Origin: Streptoalloteichus tenebrarius
Lineage (GTDB): Bacteria; Actinomycetota; Actinomycetes; Mycobacteriales; Pseudonocardiaceae
Assembly (NCBI RefSeq): GCF_024171885.1
Contig: NZ_JAMTCP010000026.1
Span: forward strand, 1-64,000
Reading direction: 5' to 3'
Length of the DNA: 64,000 nt
Shown: positions 51,752-62,608 of the stretch, one piece after another
Position numbering within the stretch: the stretch's first letter is position 1
How the letters are laid out: each line of letters opens with the position of its first letter
Translations under genes and position numbers: made by a program
Notes under the pieces: model-generated
What the model saw: the letters and a program-made list of their open reading frames with translations, nothing else
Databases searched by the model: none
What the model was told of the DNA's origin: nothing

Positions 51752-51757
51752 GCGTGC

Positions 51758-52720
51758 GTGCCGCTGCTAACGAATGATCCCTCCCCGGTGGCGGCAGGGG
51801 CCGACGCGACACGCCCCGCCTCCCCCAAGGCGGACGGCCCCGGCCTCGCCCTCGGCGCCGGTGCGTACCTCCTGTGGGGACTGTTCCCCGCCTTCTGGCC
51901 GCTGCTGCGCCCCGCCGGACCCTTCGAGATCCTCGGCCACCGCCTGGCGTGGACCTTCGTGGTCATGAGCGCGCTGGCGCTGGCCCTCGGGCGGTGGCGG
52001 GTCCTGCGCCAGCTCCCGGCCAGGGGCTGGCTGCTGGTCGGCGCGGCCGCCGTGTTGATCGCGGTCAACTGGGCCACCTACATCTATGCCGTCAACAGCG
52101 GCCAGGTCGTCGAGAGCGCGCTGGGCTACTTCGTCAACCCGCTGTTCAGCGTGCTGCTCGGCGTGGTGGTGCTCAGGGAGCGGCTGCGGATCGCCCAGTG
52201 GGTCGCGCTGGCCGTGGCCGGCGGCGCGGTCGTGGTACTGACCGTGGACTACGGCCGGGTGCCGCTGATCGCGCTGACCCTCGCCGTGTCCTTCGGCCTC
52301 TACGGCCTGATCAAGAAGACCGTGCCGCTGGACTCGGCGAGCAGCCTGACCGCGGAGGGCGTGGTGCTCGCCCCGGTCGCCGTCGCCTACCTCGTGTGGC
52401 TCCAGTGGACCGGCTCGGGCACGTTCACCGGCCACGGGATCGGGCACGTGCTGCTGCTGATGGCGGCCGGCCCGATCACCGCGGTCCCGTTGCTGCTCTT
52501 CGGCGGGGCCGCGCGCCGGGTGCCGCTGGTCACCATCGGCATCCTCCAGTACCTGGCGCCGATCCTCCAGTTCGCCTGGGGCGTCCTCGTCGTCCACGAG
52601 GAGATGCCGGCCTCGCGCTGGCTGGGCTTCGGGCTGGTGTGGGCGGCGCTGGTGATCTTCACCGTGGACGGGCTCCGCGCCGCGCACCGCTCCCGGACGG
52701 CGGCGGCCGCCCGGTCCTGA
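51758..52720 (+). CDS. rarD: EamA-family transporter RarD
   Basis: 320 residues from GTG 51758. Ten transmembrane helices (two EamA halves). RarD hallmarks: GAYLLWGLFPAFWPLLRP, FEILGHRLAWTF, NWATYIYAVNSGQVVESALG, YFVNPLFSVLLGVVVLRERL (each within the family's strongest blocks) and a late GILQYLAPILQFAWGV. Exports or imports unknown small metabolites; some homologs affect chloramphenicol resistance. The first ~25 residues are a Pro/Ala-rich cytosolic tail. Confidence 0.93.
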   Translation: MPLLTNDPSPVAAGADATRPASPKADGPGLALGAGAYLLWGLFPAFWPLLRPAGPFEILGHRLAWTFVVMSALALALGRWRVLRQLPARGWLLVGAAAVLIAVNWATYIYAVNSGQVVESALGYFVNPLFSVLLGVVVLRERLRIAQWVALAVAGGAVVVLTVDYGRVPLIALTLAVSFGLYGLIKKTVPLDSASSLTAEGVVLAPVAVAYLVWLQWTGSGTFTGHGIGHVLLLMAAGPITAVPLLLFGGAARRVPLVTIGILQYLAPILQFAWGVLVVHEEMPASRWLGFGLVWAALVIFTVDGLRAAHRSRTAAAARS

Positions 52721-52894
52721 CCCTCCCGGCCCCTCGCCGCCACCCGCGCCAGCCCGGCGCGGCCCGCGGCGACGACCGGCCAGCCCGACACTCCGCTGAG
52801 GCGTGGGTGGCCCCCGGCCGGGCGCCGGGGCGCGAACGGGGTGCGGCCGGCACGGCGGCGTCAGCCGACGGGGCCGGGCCCGGCGTCAGGAGGA

Positions 52895-52926
52895 CCGGCC
52901 CGGCCACGACCGGAGGGCCGGGCCGG
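52895..52926 (-). terminator. Terminator after the polyprenyl synthase / nuo operon
   Basis: 11-bp perfect stem (52895-52905 with 52916-52926) with a 10-nt loop, 10 nt past the synthase stop. Probably ends the nuo transcript. Confidence 0.7.
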
Positions 52927-52935
52927 GAGACGCCG

Positions 52936-53955
52936 TCAGTGCGTCCTGGCCACCATGTAGTCGGTCAACGACTCCAGCGCGTCGCGCGCCGGGCAGGCGG
53001 GCAGCACCGACAGCTCGGCGCGGCCCCGGTCGGCGTACCCGGCCAGGGTCTCCCGCGCCCGCTCCAGCCCGGTGGACGCCCTGAGCAGGTCGAGGGCCTC
53101 GGTCACCAGCGCGTCCTCGGTGATCGGCGCGGCGAGCAGCTCCCGCAGCCGGTCACCGCGCGGCCCCTCCTCCTCCAACGCGTACAGCATGGGCAGCGTG
53201 AGCACGCCCTCCCGCAGGTCGGTGCCGGGCGTCTTGCCCGACTCCGTCGCCGGCGAGGCGATGTCGATGACGTCGTCGGAGATCTGGAAGGCGGTGCCGA
53301 TGACGTCGCCGAACCGCTCCAGCGCCGCGACGTGCTCCGGGGCCGCGCCGGCGAACATCCCGCCGAACCTGCCGCAGGTCGCGATCAGCGACCCGGTCTT
53401 CTCCGCCACCACCGTGAGGTAGTGCCGCACCGGGTCGTCACCGTCGGCCGGTCCCACGGTCTCCCTGAGCTGACCGGTGACGAGCTGCGAGAACGTCTCG
53501 GCGAGCAGCCGCCCCGCCTCGGTGCCGAGGTCGGCGCCCAGCCGGGAGGCGTGCGCGAACAGGAAGTCGCCGGTGAGGATGGCGACGGTGTTGCCCCAGC
53601 GCGCGTTCGCGCTGGCCGCCCCCCGGCGCATGGTGGCCTCGTCCATCACGTCGTCGTGGTAGAGCGTGGCCAGGTGCGTCAGCTCGATGACCGCCGCCGC
53701 CTTGATCACGTCGTCCCGCGTCGGGTCGCCGAAGTGCGCGGACAACAGCGTGAACAACGCGCGGAACCGCTTGCCGCCCGCGTCGACCAGGTGCAGCGAC
53801 GCCTCGGTGAGCAGGCCGAAGTCGTGCTGCACCACGGAGTGCAGCAGCGCCTCCACGCGGTCCAGCCCGGCCCGCACCCCGTCGGCCAGGGCGGGGTCGG
53901 CCAGGTCCATGCGGGCGTTGTTGTGCCCGCCCCCCGTTGATGTACTCGTCGTCAC
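52936..53955 (-). CDS. grcC1: Polyprenyl diphosphate synthase (menaquinone side chain)
   Basis: 339 residues from GTG 53955 (TTSTSTGGGHNNARMDLADP), chosen for GGAG 6 nt upstream; the frame is open into nuoN. First Asp-rich motif in LATLYHDDVMDEATMRRG, second in FQISDDVIDIA; GGKRFRALFTLLSAHF binds the homoallylic substrate. Trans-type synthase of heptaprenyl/GrcC1 class. It lies 25 nt after nuoN, so quinone-chain synthesis is cotranscribed with complex I. Chain length cannot be read reliably from the sequence. Confidence 0.92.
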   Translation of the reverse strand: MTTSTSTGGGHNNARMDLADPALADGVRAGLDRVEALLHSVVQHDFGLLTEASLHLVDAGGKRFRALFTLLSAHFGDPTRDDVIKAAAVIELTHLATLYHDDVMDEATMRRGAASANARWGNTVAILTGDFLFAHASRLGADLGTEAGRLLAETFSQLVTGQLRETVGPADGDDPVRHYLTVVAEKTGSLIATCGRFGGMFAGAAPEHVAALERFGDVIGTAFQISDDVIDIASPATESGKTPGTDLREGVLTLPMLYALEEEGPRGDRLRELLAAPITEDALVTEALDLLRASTGLERARETLAGYADRGRAELSVLPACPARDALESLTDYMVARTH

Positions 53956-53980
53956 GTCTCCGTCGCCCTCATCGCCGCTG

Positions 53981-55627
53981 TCACGGGGCGAATGCGAGCC
54001 CGGGGCCGGCCCAGTCGAGGGCGACCGCGGGGTACACACCCAGCAGCAGCGTAACCAGGACGCCGAGGGTGATGGCCACGGTGGTGAAAACTCCGGGCAC
54101 CGTCACGGTCGGCCCGTCGCTCGCCGGCTCGCTGAAGTACATGAGCACGACGACGCGGAGGTAGAAGAACGCGGCGACCGCGCTCGCCAGGACGGCCACC
54201 ACGACCAGGGGCGCCATCCCGTCCTCGACCGCGGCGGTGAACACCACGAACTTGCCGACGAAGCCGCTGGTGAGCGGGATCCCGGCGAGCGCGAGCAGCA
54301 GGAACGTGAACACCAGGGCGGTCAGCGGCGACCGCTTGGCCAGCCCGGCCCACTGCGACAGGTGGGTCGCCTCGCCGTCACCGGCGCGCACGAGGCTGAT
54401 GACGCCGAAGGCGGCCAGCGTGGTGAATCCGTAGGCCAGCAGGTAGAACAGCGTGCCGGACCGGCCCTGCTCGGTCAGCGCGATCGAGCCGACGAGCAGG
54501 AACCCGGCGTGCGCCACCGACGAGTAGGCGATCATCCGCTTGATGTCGGTCTGGGTGAGGCCGAGCACCGCGCCGACGACCATCGAGACGATGGCCACGG
54601 CCCACAGCACGCCCCGCCACTCCCAGCTACTCGCCTTGAACGCGACGTTGAGCACCCGCACGATCCCGCCGAAGGCGGCGACCTTGGTGCAGGCGGCCAT
54701 GAAGGCCGTCACCGGGGTCGGCGCGCCCTGGTAGACGTCGGGCGTCCAGGTGTGGAACGGGCCGACCGACCCCTTGAACAGCAGGCCGACCACGAGCAGC
54801 CCCAGGCCCACGTAGAGCAGGGTGTCCGAGCGGTCGTTGCCGGCCGTGGCCTCGGCGATGGCCGACAGCTTCACCGACGACGCGTAGCCGTACAGCAGGG
54901 CGAGGCCGTACAGGAAGAACGCCGACGCGAACGCGCCGAGCAGGAAGTACTTGACCGCCGCCTCCTGGGAGAGCAGCCGGCGGCGCCGCGCGAGCCCGCA
55001 CATCAGGTACAGCGGCAGGCTCAGCACCTCAAGCGCGACGAACATCGTCAGCAGGTCGTTGGCCGCGCAGAAGACCATCATCCCGCCGAGGGCGAACAGC
55101 GTGAGCGGGAAGATCTCGGTCCGCATCCCGCCGGGCGCCGCCCCGTCCCCGACGCCCTCCCGGACGCCGCCCCGCGCGACGGCGGTGTGGCCGACGAAGG
55201 AGCCCCCCGGCTCGACCGACCGGTCCGCGATCAACAGCACCGCACCCAGCGCGAGGGCCAGCAACGTGCCCCACAGGAACAACGTGGGCCGGTCGATCGC
55301 GATGGTCCCCGACAGCGTGGTGACCGGGTCGGTCGACCTGCCCACGTACCACCCGAAGGTGACGCCGGCCGCGCCGATCGTCAGCAACGACAGCACGACC
55401 TGCGACGACCACCGCACGTGCCGGGGGAAGAACGCCTCCACCAGCACGCCGAGGCAGGCGCCGGCGAACACCACCAGCATCGCGCCGATCGCGCCGTAGT
55501 CGACCTCGGGCGCCGGCACCGAGCCCTGGGCGAGCACCGCCCAGGGCGCGCCGGACACCGCGTCAGCCACCCCGCCCGACACCGCCTGGGACACCGTGTG
55601 GGACACCGTCACGCTCAGTGCGCTCAC
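53981..55627 (-). CDS. nuoN: NADH-quinone oxidoreductase subunit N
   Basis: 548 residues, GTG start 1 nt after the nuoM stop. Antiporter-like membrane subunit: ALEVLSLPLYLMCGLARR, the Lys of VKYFLLGAFASAFFLYG, KGSVGPFHTWTPDVYQGAPT, TDIKRMIAYSSVAHAGFLL. About fourteen helices. The TM3-TM4 loop region (~150-170) holds a Gly/Arg/Ala-rich insertion (HTAVARGGVREGVGDGAAPG) that is not family-conserved. Translocates protons with NuoL and NuoM. Confidence 0.97.
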   Translation of the reverse strand: MSALSVTVSHTVSQAVSGGVADAVSGAPWAVLAQGSVPAPEVDYGAIGAMLVVFAGACLGVLVEAFFPRHVRWSSQVVLSLLTIGAAGVTFGWYVGRSTDPVTTLSGTIAIDRPTLFLWGTLLALALGAVLLIADRSVEPGGSFVGHTAVARGGVREGVGDGAAPGGMRTEIFPLTLFALGGMMVFCAANDLLTMFVALEVLSLPLYLMCGLARRRRLLSQEAAVKYFLLGAFASAFFLYGLALLYGYASSVKLSAIAEATAGNDRSDTLLYVGLGLLVVGLLFKGSVGPFHTWTPDVYQGAPTPVTAFMAACTKVAAFGGIVRVLNVAFKASSWEWRGVLWAVAIVSMVVGAVLGLTQTDIKRMIAYSSVAHAGFLLVGSIALTEQGRSGTLFYLLAYGFTTLAAFGVISLVRAGDGEATHLSQWAGLAKRSPLTALVFTFLLLALAGIPLTSGFVGKFVVFTAAVEDGMAPLVVVAVLASAVAAFFYLRVVVLMYFSEPASDGPTVTVPGVFTTVAITLGVLVTLLLGVYPAVALDWAGPGLAFAP

Positions 55628-55628
55628 C

Positions 55629-57203
55629 TCACTTGCCTCCCTGCGCGACCGGGTCCGCCAGGCCGACCTCGGTCATCGTGGCCGAGACCGACGGGGTGAC
55701 CACGTCGAGCACCGGCTTCGGGTAGATGCCGAGCCCCAGCACCAGCACCACGAGCGGGGCGAGCACGGCCAGCTCGCGGGCGGACAGGTCGGGCACCTTC
55801 GCCCTGGCCGGGTCGCCCACCGCGCCGGGGCCGGCGGCCGCGCCGAGCAGCGCGTCGCCCCGCACCGGCCCGTGGAACACCCGCTGGTACAGCCAGAGCA
55901 CGTAGACCGCGGCCAGGATCATGCCCAGGGCCGCCAGCACCGTGTAGACCGGCTCGCGCGGGTAGGAACCCAGCAGCACCAGGAACTCGCTGACGAAGGA
56001 GTTGGTGCCGGGCAGGGACAGCGTGGACAGCCCCGCCACCAGGAAGAGACCGCCGAGCAGCGGGGTCAGCCGGGCCATGCCGCCGTAGTCCCCGATCCGC
56101 GTCGACCCGCCGCGCGCGATCACCATGCCGATCACCAGGAGCAGCATGCCGGTGGCCACGCTGTGGTTGACCATGTACGTGACCGCGCCGACCTGGGACT
56201 GGGTGCTGAACGCGAACACGCCCAGCGCCATGAACCCGAAGTGCGCGATCGACACGTAGGCGATGAACCGCTTCATGTCGCGCTGGCCGGTCGCGAGCAC
56301 CGAGCCGTAGAGGACACCCACCACGGCCAGCACCAGCACCAGCGGCGCGAGCTCCTGGCTGGCCTGCGGGAACATCGGCAGGAGGTAGCGCAGGAAGCCG
56401 AACATGCCGACCTTGTCCAGCACGCCGACCAGGATCACCGACACCACGATCGGCGCCTCGGCCGCGGCGTCCGGCAGCCAGGTGTGCACCGGGACCAGCG
56501 GCGCCTTGATCGCGAAGGCCGCGAAGAAGCCGAGGAACAGCCAGACCTGGGTGGACAGCGGCGCGTCCCGCACCACCCCGACCAGGGTGGCCCAGTCGAA
56601 GGTCCCGTGGCCCAGCCGGCCGGCGGCGTAGACGTACGCGCCGATGGCGGAGGCCAGCATGAGCAGGCCGCCCAGGAACGAGTACAGGAAGAACTTCACC
56701 GCCGCGTACTGCCTGCGGGCCCCGCCGTAGCCGCCGATCAGGAAGTACATCGGGATCAGCATGATCTCGAAGAGCACGTAGAACAGGAAGACGTCGGTGG
56801 CGGCGAAGACGCCGACCATCAGCCCCTGCTGCACCAGGATCAGCGACAGGAAGCCACCCTGGGTGCGGCCGGCCGGCAGGCTCTCCCGCCACGCCGCGCC
56901 GACCACGACCGGCCCGAGCAGGGCGACGACCGCGATCATCACCAGCGCGACGCCGTCCACGCCGAACGACAGGTGCGCCCCGACCGCCGCGATCCAGTCC
57001 ACCGAGCTGGTCATCTGCAACCGGGCGCCGTCGGGGTCGTAGCCCGCCCAGAGGACGGCGGCCAGCGCCAGCTCCACCAGCGAGAAGCCCAGCGCGACCG
57101 ACTTCGCCAACCGTTCGTTGTCCCGCAGCAACGCCACCACGACGCCACCCAGCAGGGGCAGCGCCATGAGCGCCGCCAGGGAGGCCGTGCCCAGGCCGTT
57201 CAC
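55629..57203 (-). CDS. nuoM: NADH-quinone oxidoreductase subunit M
   Basis: 524 residues from GTG 57203 ([20 protein letters not shown]), overlapping the nuoL stop by 4 nt. [20 protein letters not shown] contains the essential Glu; [17 protein letters not shown] the Lys; [20 protein letters not shown] and [20 protein letters not shown] follow. Antiporter-type proton channel of complex I. A Pro/Gly/Ala loop near residue 455-470 is the only non-conserved patch. Confidence 0.97.
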   Translation of the reverse strand: MNGLGTASLAALMALPLLGGVVVALLRDNERLAKSVALGFSLVELALAAVLWAGYDPDGARLQMTSSVDWIAAVGAHLSFGVDGVALVMIAVVALLGPVVVGAAWRESLPAGRTQGGFLSLILVQQGLMVGVFAATDVFLFYVLFEIMLIPMYFLIGGYGGARRQYAAVKFFLYSFLGGLLMLASAIGAYVYAAGRLGHGTFDWATLVGVVRDAPLSTQVWLFLGFFAAFAIKAPLVPVHTWLPDAAAEAPIVVSVILVGVLDKVGMFGFLRYLLPMFPQASQELAPLVLVLAVVGVLYGSVLATGQRDMKRFIAYVSIAHFGFMALGVFAFSTQSQVGAVTYMVNHSVATGMLLLVIGMVIARGGSTRIGDYGGMARLTPLLGGLFLVAGLSTLSLPGTNSFVSEFLVLLGSYPREPVYTVLAALGMILAAVYVLWLYQRVFHGPVRGDALLGAAAGPGAVGDPARAKVPDLSARELAVLAPLVVLVLGLGIYPKPVLDVVTPSVSATMTEVGLADPVAQGGK

Positions 57204-59182
57204 GCGAACCTCACCACCATCAGCGCCGCGATCACCAGGACCGAACCTCCCAGCATGCTCAGCGCGTAGGAGCGCACGAAACCCGTCTGCAACCGGCGCA
57301 GCCGCCCCGAGGTCCCGCCCAGCAGCGCGGCGAGCCCGTTGACCAGCCCGTCCACGCCCTTGTTGTCGACGTAGACCAGGGCCCTGCTCAGCCAGACGCC
57401 CGGCCTGGCGACCAACGCCTCGTTGAGCGCGTTGCCGTACAGGTCGGCGCGCGCGGCCCGCACCGGGAGGGACACCCGCCGGGGGCGCTCGACCGGGACC
57501 GGCCTCCGGCCGACCACCAGCCACGCGACCAGCGCGCCGAGGGCGGACAACGCGACCGTGAGCACCGGCACCAACGCGTGGGGCAGCACGCCGTGCTCCG
57601 CCTTGTCCAACGCGCCCAGCGACGGCGTCAGCCAGGTGGCGAGCCGGTCGCCGGAGGCGAGGAACACGCCGGCCCCGACCGAGCCGACCGCCAGCAGGAT
57701 CATCGGGACGGTCATCACCGCCGGCGACTCGTGCGGGTGGTAGTCCCTGCCGTCGGCGGACTTCAGCCGCTCCCAGCGCTTCTCGCCGAAGAACACCATC
57801 AGCAGCAACCGGGTCATGTAGAAGGCGGTCAGCCCCGCGCCGAGCAGGGCCGCGCCGCCGAACACCCAGCCGCGCCAGCCCTCCTGACCGAAGGCCGCCT
57901 CGATGATGGCGTCCTTGGAGAAGAAGCCGGACAGCCCGGGGAAGCCGACCAGCGCCAGGTAGCCGAGGCCCCACGTGACGAAGGTGATCGGCATGTGCCG
58001 CCACAGGCCGCCCATCCGCCGGATGTCGCCCTCGTCGTTCATGCCGTGCATCACCGAGCCGGCCCCGAGGAACAGCCCCGCCTTGAAGAAGCCGTGGGTC
58101 AGCAGGTGCATGATGCCCAGCGCGTAGCCGAACGAGCCGAGGCCGACGGCCAGGATCATGTAGCCGATCTGGCTCACGGTCGAGTAGGCCAGCACCTTCT
58201 TGAAATCGTCGTAGGCGCAGCCGATGACGCAGCCGATGAGCAACGTGAACGCGCCGATCGCGGTGACCACCAGCCGGCCGTCGGGGCTGAGGTCGTAGAG
58301 CGGGTTGGCCCTGGCGACCAGGTAGACGCCGGCGGTGACCATGGTCGCCGCGTGGATCAGCGCGGAGACCGGGGTGGGGCCGGCCATGGCGTCGGGCAAC
58401 CACGCCTGGAGCGGGAACTGGCCGGACTTGCCGCACGCGCCGAGCAACAGCAGCAGCGTGATCGCCAGCAGCTCGCCGGAGGAGAACTCGCCGGCCCTGG
58501 CGAAGACCTCGGTGTACTGGGTCGTGCCGAGGGTGCGGAACATCATGAAGATCGCGATGGCCAGGCCGACGTCGCCGACCCGGTTCATCACGAACGCCTT
58601 CTTGGCCGCGGTCGCCGCCTCCGGCCGGTGGTGCCAGAACGCGATCAGCAGGTACGAGGCGAGGCCGACGCCCTCCCAGCCCAGGTACAGCGTCACGAAG
58701 CTGTTCCCGAGGACCAGCACCAGCATCGCCGCGACGAACAGGTTGAGGTAGGCGAAGAACTTCCTGCGGTCGGCGTCGCCGGCCATGTAGCCGATCGAGT
58801 AGACGTGGATCGCCGCGCCGACACCGGTGATCAGCAGGACGAACACCAGCGACAGCGGGTCCAGCCGCAGGCCGAAGTCCACCTGGAGCGCCTCGACCGG
58901 GATCCAGGAGAACAGGTGCAGCTCCCGCACCCGCTCCGCCGAGGGAAGACCCGTGCTGTCCAGGAACAACACCAGCCCGTACCCGAACGCCGCGATCACC
59001 GTGAGGCAGCCGAGCAGGTGGCCCCACGCGTTCGTGCGTCGGCCGCCGAGCAGCAGCACCGCCGCGCCGAACGCCGGCAGCGCGACCAACAGCCAGGCGA
59101 ACTGGGCGACGCCGGTGGCCGCGCCGACCTCGGCGACGGCGGTCGCCGGACCGTCGGCCAGGATCATTCCCGTCCTCGTCAC
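57200..59182 (-). CDS. nuoL: NADH-quinone oxidoreductase subunit L
   Basis: 660 residues, GTG 59182. [20 protein letters not shown] carries the key Glu; [55 protein letters not shown] and [20 protein letters not shown] are hallmarks. Ends with the long C-terminal portion containing the lateral helix region ([20 protein letters not shown]). Distal proton pump of the membrane arm. Confidence 0.98.
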   Translation of the reverse strand: MTRTGMILADGPATAVAEVGAATGVAQFAWLLVALPAFGAAVLLLGGRRTNAWGHLLGCLTVIAAFGYGLVLFLDSTGLPSAERVRELHLFSWIPVEALQVDFGLRLDPLSLVFVLLITGVGAAIHVYSIGYMAGDADRRKFFAYLNLFVAAMLVLVLGNSFVTLYLGWEGVGLASYLLIAFWHHRPEAATAAKKAFVMNRVGDVGLAIAIFMMFRTLGTTQYTEVFARAGEFSSGELLAITLLLLLGACGKSGQFPLQAWLPDAMAGPTPVSALIHAATMVTAGVYLVARANPLYDLSPDGRLVVTAIGAFTLLIGCVIGCAYDDFKKVLAYSTVSQIGYMILAVGLGSFGYALGIMHLLTHGFFKAGLFLGAGSVMHGMNDEGDIRRMGGLWRHMPITFVTWGLGYLALVGFPGLSGFFSKDAIIEAAFGQEGWRGWVFGGAALLGAGLTAFYMTRLLLMVFFGEKRWERLKSADGRDYHPHESPAVMTVPMILLAVGSVGAGVFLASGDRLATWLTPSLGALDKAEHGVLPHALVPVLTVALSALGALVAWLVVGRRPVPVERPRRVSLPVRAARADLYGNALNEALVARPGVWLSRALVYVDNKGVDGLVNGLAALLGGTSGRLRRLQTGFVRSYALSMLGGSVLVIAALMVVRFA

Positions 59183-59192
59183 GTGCGCCCCT

Positions 59193-59492
59193 CTAGTACT
59201 TCAGCAGGTTGGCGTCGTCGACCGAGGTCGAGCGACGGGTCCGGAAGATCGCCATGATGATCGCGAGGCCGACCACCACCTCGGCGGCCGCGACCACCAT
59301 CACGAAGAACGCCATGACCTGGCCGTCGAGCGAGCCGTTGATCCTCGCGAAGGTGACGAGCGTCAGGTTCACCGCGTTGAGCATCAGCTCGACGCACATG
59401 AACACCACGATCGCGTTGCGCCGGACGAGCACGCCGACCGCGCCGATGGTGAACAGCAACGCCGACAGCAGCAGGTAGTGGGTCGGGGTCAC
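59193..59492 (-). CDS. nuoK: NADH-quinone oxidoreductase subunit K
   Basis: 99 residues, GTG 59492 overlapping the nuoJ stop by 4 nt. Three helices; conserved Glu residues in [12 protein letters not shown] and [18 protein letters not shown]. Ends DDANLLKY, as in actinobacterial NuoK. Proton-channel subunit adjacent to NuoN; 10 nt before nuoL. Confidence 0.97.
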   Translation of the reverse strand: MTPTHYLLLSALLFTIGAVGVLVRRNAIVVFMCVELMLNAVNLTLVTFARINGSLDGQVMAFFVMVVAAAEVVVGLAIIMAIFRTRRSTSVDDANLLKY

Positions 59493-60670
59493 CGCGAGAC
59501 CTCCCCGGAGGGCTGGGCCGACGACCGGTCGGACTCGGCTCCACTGTGGACGGTCTGCCCGTTGCCGGTGTGCCCCGGCGGCGGATCGGCCGAGGGCGGC
59601 TCCTCCGCCTCCTCCGCCTCCTCGGCCTTCTCCGCCTTCTCGGCGCCCCGCTCCCCTGCGGCCGACTCCTCGTCGGCTCGCTCCTCGGCTCCCGACTGCG
59701 ACCCGCCCGGCTCGCCCGGCTCACCCGAGGCGGAGACGTCCCCGGCTTCCCCGGAGGCCCCGGCGTCGCCCGTGACCTCGCCGGCCGTGCCGGTCTCGGC
59801 GCTCTCGGGGGTGTCGCCGGTCGCGGCGGTCGCGCCCCGGCCCCCCGGCCCGTGCGGGGCCAACGCGCGCGCGTCCGGTCCGGGCAGCTCGTCGGCGACC
59901 TCGGCGAGGTCGGCCTCCAGCCGCCGGCGCGAGGTCGACTCGATGATCTCCGACAGCGACTCCGGCGCGACCGAGCCGTCCGGGAGCAACGCCGGCACCG
60001 CGACCGAGCTGGCGGTGGCGAACACGCCGGGACCCGGCAGCGGCGAGGGACGGGCGTGCTCGCCGCGCACCCGTGCCTCGACCAGCTCGCGCTGGGTCCG
60101 CCGCGCGCCCCGCTGCCGGCCCACGAAGGCCAGCACCATGGTGCCGATGGCCGCGGTGATCAACAGCGCCGAGGTCAGCTCGAACGGGAACAGGTAGTCG
60201 GTGAAGATCGACCGCCCCAGGTTCACCACGTTGCCGTTGCCGGCGTTGGCCTGGGCCAGACCGGCCGGCTGGACCTCGACCAGGGCCCTGGCCAGCCCCG
60301 CCGCCAGCAGCGCGGCGAACCCGACGCCGAGCAGCCCCGCGGCCAGGCGCTGGCCCCGCAGCACCTCGACGACCGAGTCCGAGCTGTCCCTGCCCACGAG
60401 CATGAGCACGAACAGGAACAGCATCATGACCGCGCCGGTGTAGACGATGATCTGCACGAAGCCGAGGAACGGCGCCTGCTGCACCATGTACAGCACGCCG
60501 AGGCAGAGCATGCTCAGCACCAGCCACAACGCCGAGTGCACCGCGTTCCTGGCGAAGATCATGCCCAGCCCGCCGGCCACGGCCAGCGGTCCGAGCACCC
60601 AGAACGCGACGGCCTCGCCGGTGCCGACGGTGTCGGCCGCGGCCTGCGCGAGGGTCAGTCCGGCGGTCAC
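59489..60670 (-). CDS. nuoJ: NADH-quinone oxidoreductase subunit J with long acidic C-terminal tail
   Basis: 393 residues from GTG 60670, overlapping nuoI by 4 nt. Membrane part (~20-210): [40 protein letters not shown] and [20 protein letters not shown] with the conserved Tyr. After residue ~215 follows a ~180-residue disordered tail of Glu, Ala, Gly and Ser with [16 protein letters not shown], absent from enterobacterial NuoJ (184 residues). The tail should face the cytosol. Function of the tail unknown. Confidence 0.95.
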   Translation of the reverse strand: MTAGLTLAQAAADTVGTGEAVAFWVLGPLAVAGGLGMIFARNAVHSALWLVLSMLCLGVLYMVQQAPFLGFVQIIVYTGAVMMLFLFVLMLVGRDSSDSVVEVLRGQRLAAGLLGVGFAALLAAGLARALVEVQPAGLAQANAGNGNVVNLGRSIFTDYLFPFELTSALLITAAIGTMVLAFVGRQRGARRTQRELVEARVRGEHARPSPLPGPGVFATASSVAVPALLPDGSVAPESLSEIIESTSRRRLEADLAEVADELPGPDARALAPHGPGGRGATAATGDTPESAETGTAGEVTGDAGASGEAGDVSASGEPGEPGGSQSGAEERADEESAAGERGAEKAEKAEEAEEAEEPPSADPPPGHTGNGQTVHSGAESDRSSAQPSGEVSR

Positions 60671-61227
60671 TGCGCGCCCTCCCCGTCCCCGGGGCCGTTG
60701 GTGAACGTCTGCCCGGCCCGCCGGGCCAGCTCCGGTCCCTTCACGTAGTAGTCCTGCTCGTCCGAGCCCAGTCGCATCGGGTGCGGCGGCTGCTCCATGC
60801 CGGGCAGCAGCGGCGCGAGGAGCTGCTCCTTGGTGTAGATGAGGTTCTGCCGGTCGTCGTCGGCCAGCTCGTACTCGTTGGTCATGGTCAGCGACCGCGT
60901 CGGGCAGGCCTCGACGCACAGGCCGCAGCCGATGCACCGCAGGTAGTTGATCTGGTAGACCCTGCCGTACCGCTCACCGGGCGAGTACCGCTCGTCCTCG
61001 GTGTTGTCGCCGCCCTCGACGTAGATCGCGTCCGCCGGGCAGGCCCACGCGCACAGCTCGCAGCCGACGCACTTCTCCAGCCCGTCCGGATGCCGGTTGA
61101 GCTGGTGCCGGCCGTGGTACCTCGGCGCGGTGACCTTCTTGACCTCCGGGTACTCCTCGGTCACCACCTTCTTGAACATCGTCGAGAAGGTGACGCCGAA
61201 GCCCTTCAGCGGATCAAGCAGTCCCAT
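60667..61227 (-). CDS. nuoI: NADH-quinone oxidoreductase subunit I
   Basis: 186 residues, ATG ([20 protein letters not shown]). Two 4Fe-4S motifs, [12 protein letters not shown] and [12 protein letters not shown], forming N6a and N6b. N-terminal amphipathic helix intact, unlike the orphan copy at 38658. Its start lies within the end of nuoH (14-nt overlap). Confidence 0.98.
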   Translation of the reverse strand: MGLLDPLKGFGVTFSTMFKKVVTEEYPEVKKVTAPRYHGRHQLNRHPDGLEKCVGCELCAWACPADAIYVEGGDNTEDERYSPGERYGRVYQINYLRCIGCGLCVEACPTRSLTMTNEYELADDDRQNLIYTKEQLLAPLLPGMEQPPHPMRLGSDEQDYYVKGPELARRAGQTFTNGPGDGEGAQ

Positions 61228-62608
61228 CGCCGTCCTCCTTCGCGGGGTTGGCGTCGTCGCGGGTGGCGCCCGCGTTCGCGGGAGCGGTCACGGCCGCCCT
61301 CTCGGCGACCGGCAGCCGCGCGACCGGCACGGACCGCCGGCGCGGGGGCGCCTTGGGCACCTGGAGGTCCAGCGGGGGCAGCGGGTAGTCGCTGCCGGCC
61401 AGCGGCACCTCGTCCTCGCGCGGCGCCGGCCGGTCCGGGATGAGGAAGACCACCAGCAGGAGCACCGCGAGCACGATGCCGCCGATCACCAGGATCTGCT
61501 GGCTGGTGATGCCCTGGGTGTTGCGCAGCACCCGGATCGTGGTCACGGCGAGGATCCACAGCAGGCTGACCGGGACCAGGACCTTCCAGCCCAGCCGCAT
61601 GAACTGGTCGTAACGCAGCCGGGGCAGGGTGCCCCGCAGCCAGACGAAGACGAACAGGAACAGCAGCGTCTTGCCGAGGAACCACAGCAGCGGCCACCAG
61701 CCGGTGTTGAGCACCCCGTCGCCGACCGCCGACAGCGGCCACGGCGCGTGCCACCCGCCGAGGAACAGGGTCGTGGCCAGCGCGGAGACCGTGACCATGT
61801 TGATGTACTCGGAGAGGAAGAACAGCGCGAACTTCAGCGACGAGTACTCGGTGTGGAACCCGCCGACCAGCTCGGACTCGGCCTCCGGCAGGTCGAACGG
61901 CGCGCGGTTGGTCTCGCCGACCATGGCGATCACGTAGATGACGAAGCTGACCGGCAGGAGCCAGGCGAACCACCTGTCGGCCTGCGCCGCCACGATGCCC
62001 GAGGTGGACAGCGTCCCCGAGTAGAGGATGACCGCCACGAACGACAGGCCCATCGCGATCTCGTAGGAGATGACCTGCGCGGCCGAGCGCAGCGAGCCGA
62101 GCAGCGGGTAGGGCGAGCCGGAGGACCACCCGGCGAGCACCACGCCGTAGACGCCCATGGACGAGCAGGCCAGCACCACCAGCACGCCCACCGGCAGGTC
62201 GGCGAGCTGGAGCGCGGTCCGCTCGCCGAAGATCGACACCTCCGGGCCGAGCGGGATCACCGAGAAGGCCAGGAACGCCGGGATCGTGGAGATCACCGGG
62301 GCCAGGAAGTACACCCACCTGTCGGCGAGGACCGGCCGGATGTCCTCCTTGAACGCGAGCTTGAGCCCGTCGGCCAGCGACTGGAGCAGACCGGCCGGAC
62401 CCACCCGGTTCGGGCCGATCCTGTGCTGCATCCTGGCGACGACCCTGCGCTCGAACCAGATCATGAACAGGGTCAGCAGGACCAGCAGCGCGAAGATCGC
62501 GACGACCTTCACGATGATCAGCCAGAGCGGGTCGTCCGCGAGCAGCTCGGGGACCGGGTTGCGCGGCCCCTGCGCGAGCGGGGGTCCCGCGTGGACCAGC
62601 GTCCTCAT
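61214..62608 (-). CDS. nuoH: NADH-quinone oxidoreductase subunit H
   Basis: 464 residues, ATG 62608 overlapping nuoG by 4 nt. [37 protein letters not shown], the E-channel loop [39 protein letters not shown] and [18 protein letters not shown]: all quinone-chamber residues are present. Eight helices. The final ~65 residues are a Pro/Arg/Ala-rich cytosolic extension typical of actinobacteria. Confidence 0.98.
   Translation of the reverse strand: MRTLVHAGPPLAQGPRNPVPELLADDPLWLIIVKVVAIFALLVLLTLFMIWFERRVVARMQHRIGPNRVGPAGLLQSLADGLKLAFKEDIRPVLADRWVYFLAPVISTIPAFLAFSVIPLGPEVSIFGERTALQLADLPVGVLVVLACSSMGVYGVVLAGWSSGSPYPLLGSLRSAAQVISYEIAMGLSFVAVILYSGTLSTSGIVAAQADRWFAWLLPVSFVIYVIAMVGETNRAPFDLPEAESELVGGFHTEYSSLKFALFFLSEYINMVTVSALATTLFLGGWHAPWPLSAVGDGVLNTGWWPLLWFLGKTLLFLFVFVWLRGTLPRLRYDQFMRLGWKVLVPVSLLWILAVTTIRVLRNTQGITSQQILVIGGIVLAVLLLVVFLIPDRPAPREDEVPLAGSDYPLPPLDLQVPKAPPRRRSVPVARLPVAERAAVTAPANAGATRDDANPAKEDGDGTA

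Noticed and set aside
47574-51770. Nearly 1400-codon + strand frame opposite the sunset protein and arfA
   Set aside because: Arg/Gly-rich low complexity mirroring the Pro/Ala-rich coding strand; the ArfA BON/OmpA domains and the sunset end support the - strand.
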